Assembly: GCA_913061385.1 (NCBI GenBank)
Contig: CAJXTM010000077.1
Coordinates: forward strand, 1-9,652
DNA from: an uncultured Rhodopirellula sp.
Lineage (GTDB): Bacteria; Planctomycetota; Planctomycetia; Pirellulales; Pirellulaceae
Direction of reading: 5' to 3'
Length of the DNA: 9,652 nt
The position numbers and the translations under genes were made by a program. Below the pieces are notes generated by a model. The model was not told the origin of the DNA. It saw nothing but the letters and a program-made list of their open reading frames with translations, and did not search any database. Of this stretch, positions 1-6,833 are shown piece after piece. How positions within the stretch are numbered: position 1 is the stretch's first letter; the number at the start of each line of letters is the position of its first letter.

Positions 1-45
1 ACACGTAAGGAGTCGTCGGCAGCGTCAGATGTGTATAAGAGACAG
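1..45 (+). other. Nextera read-1 (i5) adapter, not genomic
   Basis: This is synthetic library sequence. Positions 1-4 are the tail of the P5 primer, 5-12 are GTAAGGAG (the standard i5 index 505), 13-26 are TCGTCGGCAGCGTC, and 27-45 are the 19-bp Tn5 mosaic end AGATGTGTATAAGAGACAG. Genomic sequence begins at 46. The adapter supplies a TAA at 36-38 in the frame of the first gene, which makes that gene look bounded when it is really truncated. Confidence 0.98.
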
Positions 46-47
46 AT

Positions 48-3000
48 CTGATACCATCCGGCTCTTGGCGTGCAAGACAACTTGGCAAGCGAATATACAC
101 AGTAATGGAAACTGATGCGATTAAAAGCGGGAACTGGCATATCCAAGATGGCTATCACGATTGCAAACAATTTGCACTCGAAGGAACCAGAGTTGGACCA
201 GCATCAATGCAGGAACTGTTTGATTTCCAGCAGTCGAAGAAACATGCCAGTCGGTGGAATTCACTTGAGAGAAACAGTCGCGACTTAGCCGATTTATTTG
301 AAAAGCAAATCGAAGGTCCATTCATTCATTTGATCCCCCGCGTAAAATTTGAATTCACCAAGCAACCACCACTTCCGCATGAACTGGCACAAGCTAAACA
401 AGGATACCGCCAGCCGGTACGCTGGAAGGTTCCGAAAGAGCAACGCCGTCCGTTGGCATTTGAGATTCGACCTTTAGTCGATGACAACAAACACTGGATG
501 CTTTACACAGATGGTTCATCTGAACGTATCGCGATCGACAAAGATCTGCTCAAGCGTACCGGGCAGACGATACGACCATTGATCAGCAAACAAGAGCGAA
601 TCACGGCAAATGAACGAAAGACAATTCCGTACAAATTCGTAGGTTTGGCGGACTCCCTATTATCTGAAACGTTCAACATTGAAGTATACAACTACGTCCT
701 TAATGAAAACCAAACTCTGACATGGCAAATCGATACAAAAACGAAAACGCTTGACAAGCCACGTGACGTGCTCATGCAAGCACGTCTCATCGACTGGACA
801 CCCTATTTAAGCCAGAGTTCGGGCACAGCCCTGCATCACTGGACGAACAACTCGACTCGAATGCGGGAAAACAATCGTAGAGGAAGAACAACGTCCGCCT
901 TTTCTATTCTAGGAGGACGGGCTGCCGTCGAAGAGACCCTGCAACTGCAAGCGTTAAGAGTCCAAGATCAACCCGAGCAGGCATCCAAAGACCACAACGT
1001 GTCGGTCGACATCACTTCGATCGAAGGCGTGAAAGTTAGCTCGCACCCATTCAAGGAGATGTTAGCAGGAAAATCAGGTGGCGAGCTTGAACTCGCCAAC
1101 TATGCGCCTCAGGATCGCTTTTTTCTCTACGTGGGCAAACCTGCCACCGTTGCCAGGATGCTGGACGCGGGGGCACCTTTCATCGCATCGGCCGGCGCCG
1201 CATTTACCGGCAATTCACTGAACTATGGGCTGGAACAACGGTACTTGAGGCAACTCGGACTAAGTCGTGAGCAACTCGATGCAATCCTCAAGGCGGGGTT
1301 AATACGCGAGATGGCGATGTTCTGCCCCGACTTGTTCTTCATTGATGGTACTGACTTGACTGTGATTGCCAAAGTCGAACAGCCGGAACTAATCAAGGGA
1401 CTTTTAAAATTACTAAATCCGGCTGGCGATCAATCCCAGTCGATCATGAAAATGGGTGGTGCAGATGATCCATCCTACGTTGCCCTGCGAGGCGATTTAC
1501 TCTTTCTTGCTACCAGCCTGAGTGAGCTGAAGAGATCTCTGGAGCTTCATGCAAACAACGGCCAGAACAGTTTGGGCAAGAGCGATGAATTTCGCTACAT
1601 GCTGACGAAACTTGACATCACCGAAAAGACACGAGGTTACGCCTATTTTTCGGACCCCTTCGTTCGACGACTGGTCGGCCCTGAAGTGAAGATCGGACAA
1701 CTGCGCCGAATTTTGGCGAGGAAGAAGATGGAAGCGTTAACCGCCCACGCGATGCTGGCCAAACTTGATGCCCCCAACGCAATCATGGATTGCGATCAAC
1801 TGAAAAAGAATGGATATCTCCCTGAAAACTGGCCAGACCAAGAGTACCATTTGGATGCCAGCGGATTGGTCCATTCAGAAACTTATGGCACGCTCACGAA
1901 TATGCATTCGTTGACCGAGTCTCCGATAAACAAAGCCACGGGCGATGAGGCGAAGGCGTACGCCGAATACCTACAAAACTATTCGAGGTACTGGAGACGT
2001 TTTTTTGACCCAATCGCAATTCGACTTGATGAATCAGCCCCGCAACAACTTGAGGTTTCGACATTCATCTTACCGTTGGTGGACAACTCCATTTACAACA
2101 CATTGAGAATGGCACTGGAAACGGATCGCAATGCGAGCACCCTTGCTGTTCCAACAATCGAGCCTACTCCGGTCGTCAAATTCTCGCTTAATCTCTCCGA
2201 CATGGCATGGGATGGAATCACCGAAGGGTTTTCCGAATTATTCACTCGCTACTCTGGTACCAGCGCTGCCGTACTGGATGATCTTGGCCCCAGCATTCAT
2301 TTAGCAGTTTTCGACTCGGACCCGATCATCGCCCTAGGTAGTGGTGACGTATTTGGGTCCTTCGGATCATCCATGATTGGGATGGACCCTGATGCAATAA
2401 TGATCCCAATCGCATTATCCATGTTCACCCGACCGTGCAGTATTTTTATCAACACGCGGAACCCCGACCGAACAGCGCAGTTACTTAGGCAAGCCGCAAC
2501 ACTCTTCACAGCACCCGATGATCGATTCGATGACTTTCGCGCTCAGATATTCCAAGTCGGTGATCAAGAAAAATGGGTCTGGATGATGGACATCATGGGA
2601 ATGGTCAAACTGCGGTATGGGATCGAGATCGTCGATGAGTACGTCGTGGTTCGGAATATCCCTTGGTCAACAAAAGAAAAGGTTACGCAAGTAAAAGCAG
2701 CAGACTTGAATGCGGTATCACTACAAGTCAATCCAAATGCCTGCATTGAGCAATTGCCAGGTTTATTTGCTGCCGCGTCGGATGCGAACTCAAGGGTTGC
2801 GATGTCTGGCCTTGGAAGATTACTGCCATTCATGGTTGGCAAAGACATCGAAATAGAAGAAGCAAGACAGGAGCATCAACGTCTATTTGGTTTTTTTCCA
2901 AAAACCGTCTTGGGTGACCAACTGAACTGGAAATACCAACATCTGTCCAGCAACGATTACGGTGACCCAAAGCGTCAACGCCAACCCGCTTTCGATCCCC

Positions 3001-3110
3001 AAAAACCATTCGGCTTGATGAATCAAATCGACTTTTTGCGTCTTGAAATGGAATTTGAAGACGATGGACTCCGCAGTGCGATCCGCTGGCGAATGCGTCA
3101 ACCGAAATAG
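48..3110 (+). CDS. Large uncharacterised planctomycete-type protein, 5' truncated
   Basis: I do not recognise a named family. The first ATG in frame is at 105 (1001 residues from there), but the frame is open back to the fragment edge and the 19 extra codons (LIPSGSWRARQLGKRIYTV) look like normal protein. No ribosome site precedes 105, so the true start is probably off the fragment. No membrane segment or signal peptide is visible in the part present. Counting from the ATG at 105, residues 1-260 are polar and charged. From about 335 there are alternating beta and helical stretches (near DRFFLYVGKPATVARML), and a conserved-looking YWRRFFDPIAIRLD block lies near 630. A second such region spans about 690-900, and the charged C-terminus ends RWRMRQPK. 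The two-part layout vaguely recalls DUF3352-type proteins, but this is a weak impression. No catalytic motif was found. The hairpin at 3133-3171 may end the transcript. Confidence 0.88.
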   Translation: MIPSGSWRARQLGKRIYTVMETDAIKSGNWHIQDGYHDCKQFALEGTRVGPASMQELFDFQQSKKHASRWNSLERNSRDLADLFEKQIEGPFIHLIPRVKFEFTKQPPLPHELAQAKQGYRQPVRWKVPKEQRRPLAFEIRPLVDDNKHWMLYTDGSSERIAIDKDLLKRTGQTIRPLISKQERITANERKTIPYKFVGLADSLLSETFNIEVYNYVLNENQTLTWQIDTKTKTLDKPRDVLMQARLIDWTPYLSQSSGTALHHWTNNSTRMRENNRRGRTTSAFSILGGRAAVEETLQLQALRVQDQPEQASKDHNVSVDITSIEGVKVSSHPFKEMLAGKSGGELELANYAPQDRFFLYVGKPATVARMLDAGAPFIASAGAAFTGNSLNYGLEQRYLRQLGLSREQLDAILKAGLIREMAMFCPDLFFIDGTDLTVIAKVEQPELIKGLLKLLNPAGDQSQSIMKMGGADDPSYVALRGDLLFLATSLSELKRSLELHANNGQNSLGKSDEFRYMLTKLDITEKTRGYAYFSDPFVRRLVGPEVKIGQLRRILARKKMEALTAHAMLAKLDAPNAIMDCDQLKKNGYLPENWPDQEYHLDASGLVHSETYGTLTNMHSLTESPINKATGDEAKAYAEYLQNYSRYWRRFFDPIAIRLDESAPQQLEVSTFILPLVDNSIYNTLRMALETDRNASTLAVPTIEPTPVVKFSLNLSDMAWDGITEGFSELFTRYSGTSAAVLDDLGPSIHLAVFDSDPIIALGSGDVFGSFGSSMIGMDPDAIMIPIALSMFTRPCSIFINTRNPDRTAQLLRQAATLFTAPDDRFDDFRAQIFQVGDQEKWVWMMDIMGMVKLRYGIEIVDEYVVVRNIPWSTKEKVTQVKAADLNAVSLQVNPNACIEQLPGLFAAASDANSRVAMSGLGRLLPFMVGKDIEIEEARQEHQRLFGFFPKTVLGDQLNWKYQHLSSNDYGDPKRQRQPAFDPQKPFGLMNQIDFLRLEMEFEDDGLRSAIRWRMRQPK

Positions 3111-3132
3111 TTGACGTACATCGCCATAGCCT

Positions 3133-3171
3133 ACGCTCATGAATTCCCGACAGGGATCTCGGCGTGAGCGT
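3133..3171 (+). terminator. Two-tier hairpin after the large gene, possible terminator
   Basis: ACGCTCATG (3133-3141) pairs with CGTGAGCGT (3163-3171) over 9 bp, including one T-G wobble. Inside it TCCC (3145-3148) pairs with GGGA (3153-3156) around a GACA tetraloop. It starts 22 bp after the stop of the upstream gene and about 75 bp before psd. No T-run follows (CAGTTTCGG), so it is not a classical intrinsic terminator. It could be a processing or mRNA-stabilising structure, or a structured leader of psd. As a near-palindrome it could also act on the other strand. Confidence 0.4.
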
Positions 3172-3244
3172 CAGTTTCGGTCACAATGTTGGACGAGTTA
3201 CGTTCTGAGCCCGTTTGCCTGACCAAACTGATTGATTGCACCTG

Positions 3245-4162
3245 ATGGACGAAATCGTCTACTACGATCGCTATCGCGCCAAAGAATGCATCGAAAAAGT
3301 GTATGGAGACAAGTTTCTGCGGTGGACTTATGGGACACTGGGCGGACGTATCGCCCTGACGTCCATGGTGAAAAGAGCTTGGTTTTCCCATTGGTACGGA
3401 TGGCGCATGGATCAGACCAAATCGGCTGAAAAGATTCTGCCCTTCATCGAGGAATATGAACTTGATCCGAATGAGTTCCGACAACCAACTGCTGAGTTCA
3501 AGAACTTCAATCAGTTCTTCTATCGACAACTGAAACCTGACGCCCGCCCCATTGATTCAGAATCAGAGAGTGTGGTTTTTCCGGCGGACGGTCGCCACAT
3601 GTGCATTCCCGACATTTCCCAATCTGACGGCCTGTTTGTCAAAGGCGAAACCTTCAATCTTCCTGACTTACTCGGTGATGCACAACTCGCCAAACGATAT
3701 GCTTCGGGCAGTCTTGTACTTTCCCGATTATGCCCGGTGGATTATCACCGATTCCACTTCCCTGTTGCGGGCGTGCCGAGCGAAAGCCAACTGTTGAACG
3801 GTCCGCTGTTCTCAGTCAACCCAATTGCCCTCGTTCAGAATATCCAAATTCTGGCTAAGAACAAACGTTGCCTGACACGTCTACGAACTGAACATTTCGG
3901 TGAGGTTCTGTTATTAGAAATCGGTGCCACATGTGTTGGCGGCATCTGCCAAACCTATTCCGAACAAACCAAAGTACTGAAAGGTTCGGAAAAGGGTTAT
4001 TTCAAATTTGGCGGGTCGTCGACCATGACTATTTTTGAACCTGGACGTGTCCGATTCGACCAAGATCTATTGCAGCATTCGCAGCAGCATCGCGAAATCT
4101 ACGCAAGAGTAGGCGATCGGATGGGACAGTGCTTGAGACCGTTTTCTGACAATGAATTGTAA
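3245..4162 (+). CDS. psd: Phosphatidylserine decarboxylase proenzyme, type II
   Basis: This enzyme decarboxylates phosphatidylserine to phosphatidylethanolamine at the membrane, using a pyruvoyl group made by self-cleavage. Numbered from the ATG at 3245 (305 residues, normal for the prokaryotic type II group), the triad is present: Asp115 in FPADGR, His171 in CPVDYHRFH, and Ser258 in GGSST (256-260). By homology the chain should be cut between Gly257 and Ser258, giving a beta chain of 257 residues and an alpha chain of 48. The second residue after the cut is Ser rather than the Thr of the common GST motif. The ATG is preferred over a TTG at 3236, which directly follows an in-frame TGA. There is no Shine-Dalgarno site. 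No phosphatidylserine synthase gene is in view. The C-terminus SDNEL and the stop codon belong to an 18-bp repeat that continues past the gene. Confidence 0.95.
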   Translation: MDEIVYYDRYRAKECIEKVYGDKFLRWTYGTLGGRIALTSMVKRAWFSHWYGWRMDQTKSAEKILPFIEEYELDPNEFRQPTAEFKNFNQFFYRQLKPDARPIDSESESVVFPADGRHMCIPDISQSDGLFVKGETFNLPDLLGDAQLAKRYASGSLVLSRLCPVDYHRFHFPVAGVPSESQLLNGPLFSVNPIALVQNIQILAKNKRCLTRLRTEHFGEVLLLEIGATCVGGICQTYSEQTKVLKGSEKGYFKFGGSSTMTIFEPGRVRFDQDLLQHSQQHREIYARVGDRMGQCLRPFSDNEL

Positions 4163-4204
4163 CCGGACAATGAACTGAAACCGGACAATGAACTGAAACC
4201 GGAA
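4145..4204 (+). repeat. 18-bp tandem repeat spanning the psd stop codon
   Basis: There are two identical units CCGGACAATGAACTGAAA (4163-4180 and 4181-4198). A diverged copy precedes them (4145-4162, four mismatches) and is the last five psd codons plus stop. A 6-base start of a fourth unit follows (4199-4204). The repeat is in phase with psd and would read (P/S)DNEL(K/stop). The TAA stop of psd sits where the other copies have the lysine codon AAA. The same frame stays open to a TGA at 4406-4408, although beyond the repeat it does not look like protein. Confidence 0.9.
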
Positions 4205-4277
4205 GAATCGCAAAACAGAGGCCCGTGCCGCTCACCTGATGTGACGCAGCTTATCTGCTTCAAATCACTCAGTGGGT

Positions 4278-5669
4278 TCAATCACTCAGAGTATCGATCG
4301 TACTCAGTTCCAGTTTACGAAACTCAACCTCGGAACCTTCAGCTTGCAACGCGATCTGCCCCTTGCTGGCAGTGCAACCGGTGCCATGATTCACAAGATC
4401 ACCGTTGACCCACACTTTGATTTGGTCACCAAGACATTCGATATCCAATCGGTTCCACTCACCCACGGGCTTCTCGGATCCATCGGTGAGGTTGAGGATT
4501 CGCCTTGCTTTACCTTCCGTAATGCCCCATTTTTCTTTGGCACCTCGGCGTTTAACCATGTCTGGCACTGTGATGTCTTCGACGATGCACCAGAAGTCAC
4601 CGGCGTGGGTGTGATTCATTTGAACTTCGATTGACTTGGGAAACATTTTGTAAAGCGCCCGCGGATCGGACGCATTGACAAGCACACCGCAATTTCCAGG
4701 TTTCGCCGCAAAACGGTATTCGACTTCCAATCGAAAATTTTCGTATTCTCGATCCGTAATCAAATGGCCCTGAGGATTTCCAAGACTGACCAACATGCCG
4801 TCGCGGACAACGAAGGTCGGTTTGGCCTCAGGATTTTTGTCGAGGTGTGGTACATCTACGTGCCAGCCAGTCAAATCTTTTCGATTGAAAAGGCTACCCT
4901 CTGCGGTATCTGTCAGCTCACCTTTTTGTAGTGCATTGGCGATGGCTTCCGAAGCCAATGCAGCAACAAAACGATTTCCATCGATATTAAGGTGCACACC
5001 ATCTCGCGTTAGAATCCCGCTGTGTTTGTTTTCCGGATTATTCTCCTTCAGATGATCAACGAATGACTTCCGCAAATCACACAGGATGACTCCGCTTTCG
5101 GACGCAACTCGGCGACTTATCTCCGAATATTCATCAAGCATCTTGTCAAGTGAATTAGCGCCCTCTTTTTTCTCACCAATCACGCTCGGTGTACACAACA
5201 CGACTTTCGCACCACTGTCAGAGATTTTTTTAATGAGACGCCGAAGCCCAGTGTCAAACTGCACCGTGGGCGTCCCGTTGCCACGCGTGCTGTGCCAAAC
5301 ATCATTGATCCCAATGTAGATAAACACGACAGAAGGCGATTTGCTAATCAGGTCTCGCTCCAGACGCTTTTCAAGATCCGGAACTTTATTTCCACTGATA
5401 CCGGCATACACGATCTCCACCCCGAGGCCAGGTTTTTCTTTGGCGATCGCGTCACCGATCAACTTGCAGTAGCCGCCGGGCCGAGCGCCCGCTTGGGTGA
5501 TAGAATCACCGAAAAACGCAATCACCTCTTTCTCCGAAAGGGGCGACTGCTTACCGGTTAGACTCGCAATCCCCTCTGATTGCGCAAAAACGCATGAATG
5601 CGGCCCAATGGCAAAAGGAATCGCAAGAAACAAGGCAGACAGTAGCAAAACGACTCGCACAGACATCAT
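4278..5669 (-). CDS. Secreted SGNH/GDSL hydrolase fused to DUF1080 domain
   Basis: This is a two-domain exported protein of 463 residues, counted from the ATG at 5669; the next codon is also ATG, and an in-frame TTG at 5696 is less likely. Residues 1-30 form a Sec signal peptide (hydrophobic core VVLLLSALFLAIPFAI) with likely cleavage near VFA-QS. The first domain is an SGNH hydrolase: FFGDSIT with nucleophile Ser56, a GISG glycine block at 90-93, GIND with Asn122, and DGVHLN with Asp223 and His226. Such domains usually cleave acyl or acetyl esters, often on sugars. From about 259 (SLFNRKDLTGW) to the end is a DUF1080 domain, renamed 3-keto-disaccharide hydrolase, a lectin-like fold acting on or binding carbohydrate. 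A joint role in attacking esterified glycans is inference. The gene is convergent with psd and divergent from the membrane gene. No Shine-Dalgarno site is visible. Confidence 0.93.
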   Translation of the reverse strand: MMSVRVVLLLSALFLAIPFAIGPHSCVFAQSEGIASLTGKQSPLSEKEVIAFFGDSITQAGARPGGYCKLIGDAIAKEKPGLGVEIVYAGISGNKVPDLEKRLERDLISKSPSVVFIYIGINDVWHSTRGNGTPTVQFDTGLRRLIKKISDSGAKVVLCTPSVIGEKKEGANSLDKMLDEYSEISRRVASESGVILCDLRKSFVDHLKENNPENKHSGILTRDGVHLNIDGNRFVAALASEAIANALQKGELTDTAEGSLFNRKDLTGWHVDVPHLDKNPEAKPTFVVRDGMLVSLGNPQGHLITDREYENFRLEVEYRFAAKPGNCGVLVNASDPRALYKMFPKSIEVQMNHTHAGDFWCIVEDITVPDMVKRRGAKEKWGITEGKARRILNLTDGSEKPVGEWNRLDIECLGDQIKVWVNGDLVNHGTGCTASKGQIALQAEGSEVEFRKLELSTIDTLSD

Positions 5670-5873
5670 GAATCTTGTGGATTTGTGGGGATACAATAAG
5701 ACGAAATCGACACCTCACCAGTATGGCGATTTATTACGCTCTTGTGTTGGTCGAGTCGGCATGCCCCTGATCAGCCAATATCGGTTAGTTTCCGCTCCAA
5801 TAACCAGATCGCTAGAATCACCAGAGGAAAAAGAAAACCGGTCCCAGTCCAACCCGCCAAAGCACAGCACCAG
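5670..5873. promoter_or_regulatory. Divergent intergenic region
   Basis: These 204 bp separate the start codons of two divergent genes, so promoters for both should lie here. I could not pick convincing -35/-10 pairs on either strand. Short AT-rich stretches occur on the minus strand around 5727-5738 (reads TAATAAATCGCC) and on the plus strand around 5776-5782. The assignment rests only on gene orientation. Confidence 0.3.
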
Positions 5874-6560
5874 ATGCCTCAAACATCGACAGAATCGTCC
5901 ACAGCCAGTCTTTACACGTGGACTGAACCGGTGATCATGTGCATGTGGCAGATGTTCATATTCCTGTCTCTCAAGAACGCGATTTTCCATGGTTTTGAGG
6001 AATCAGAATCTCTGGTCGCCAATATCACTGGCTTCGTCAGACCCATATTTGCCTACGCGTCGCCACTGATCGCGATTCTCTTCATCACAGGTTATGTGTG
6101 TGTGTTTGCTTTGCCAGCCATGGGAAAAAGCAATCGGCTGCTGCTTGACTGCATGGGATTTTTTCTTCTTGCCAGAACTTTGGTTGGCTTTGTGATGCTC
6201 AACCTACTGATCATCAACCCCCTCAGTGACAACATGTTACTGCTGCGACAATTCCTGTGTTTCATGCCAGCGTTGATTCTCGGTTGGGGCTGGCTGTACT
6301 GGCGGCTGGATCAGGGAGCACGGCGCAAAGGTCGACAATTACTTTTATTTCCAGAGGATTGCCCAAGCGATCTCCGAGAGCCTCTATCAACGTTTGATTA
6401 CTACTATCACTCTGCGATGGTGGCGTTCATTTTCGAACTCAGCGAGGTTGAACCATTAACCAAACCGATGAAAATTCTGTTTCTGATTAATGCCGGCATG
6501 ATGCTGGATCTTGTTGGTTTGGTCCTGACTCAGGCAATAGGTTTGGCGGGAACCGGATGA
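5874..6560 (+). CDS. Polytopic membrane protein with ion-channel-like pore region
   Basis: No named family is certain. From the ATG at 5874 the protein has 228 residues; an upstream TTG (5742) would add a sequence that does not look like protein. Four strong membrane helices are visible at about 60-82, 89-114, 122-143 and 198-223, with a further weakly hydrophobic stretch at 20-39. Between the last two helices, FDYYYHSAMVAFIFELSEVEPLT (positions 174-196 in pieces: FDYYYHSAMV, AFIFELSE, VEPLT) lines up without gaps with the pore loop of two-helix potassium channels (YFSLVTLTTVGYGDIVPTT type). The aromatic start, the Ser, the acidic residue at the GYGD Asp position and the Pro-x-Thr end all match. 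The TVGYGD filter itself is IFELSE (186-191). A degenerate or non-potassium channel is therefore inferred. The gene lies 273 bp upstream of the TAXI gene on the same strand. It could equally be an unrelated membrane protein. Confidence 0.82.
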   Translation: MPQTSTESSTASLYTWTEPVIMCMWQMFIFLSLKNAIFHGFEESESLVANITGFVRPIFAYASPLIAILFITGYVCVFALPAMGKSNRLLLDCMGFFLLARTLVGFVMLNLLIINPLSDNMLLLRQFLCFMPALILGWGWLYWRLDQGARRKGRQLLLFPEDCPSDLREPLSTFDYYYHSAMVAFIFELSEVEPLTKPMKILFLINAGMMLDLVGLVLTQAIGLAGTG

Positions 6561-6833
6561 AAGTCGTCGACAACTCTAAAAGTACATTTCCGGAATGACG
6601 AGCAAAACCACCTGCAGTTGCTACACCCTCGCAAGAGCCGTGTACAACAAAGCATTGTTAATTCATCGTTCCAGCAAGATTCATGGCCATCATGCACGGC
6701 AAATCGTGCCATAATCACGACGGTACGCATACTGATTCCATGCCCCGAACGGAATCTCATGGACGCAAACACTGCACACACCACTGTTCAGTTGTCGAGT
6801 TTCCGAGACAAACCTTCCGACAGTTGATTGACG

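Noticed and set aside
27..45. Tn5 mosaic ends as evidence of a natural transposon
   Set aside because: The flanking bases are exact Nextera primer and index sequences, so the ends come from library preparation, not a mobile element.
3137..3529. Minus-strand ORF of 130 codons over the start of psd
   Set aside because: It is antisense to a clearly conserved enzyme and its translation has no recognisable motif; it is a frame shadow.
4263..4289. Direct repeat AATCACTCAG at 4263-4272 and 4280-4289 around the SGNH stop codon
   Set aside because: A 10-bp repeat with one extra copy and no symmetry or partner; likely a small duplication with no clear function.
5742..5873. N-terminal extension of the membrane protein from TTG
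   Set aside because: The 44 extra residues are basic and polar with no protein-like pattern; the ATG at 5874 is preferred.
5771..5878. Minus-strand mini-frame reading a hydrophobic segment (GTGFLFPLVILAIWLLERKL) just upstream of the SGNH gene
   Set aside because: It looks like a membrane peptide, but has only a TTG start, no ribosome site, is bounded by stops within about 35 codons and overlaps the start of the membrane gene; it is probably chance hydrophobicity.
6791..6813. Imperfect inverted repeat TTGTC/GACAA upstream of the TAXI gene
   Set aside because: The stem is only 5 bp with a 10-base loop; too weak to call an operator.
3232..6830. TTGATTG found 3-6 bases before the start codons of both psd (3232-3238) and the TAXI gene (6824-6830)
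   Set aside because: Two instances at different spacing of an AT-rich heptamer are not enough to propose a translation signal.
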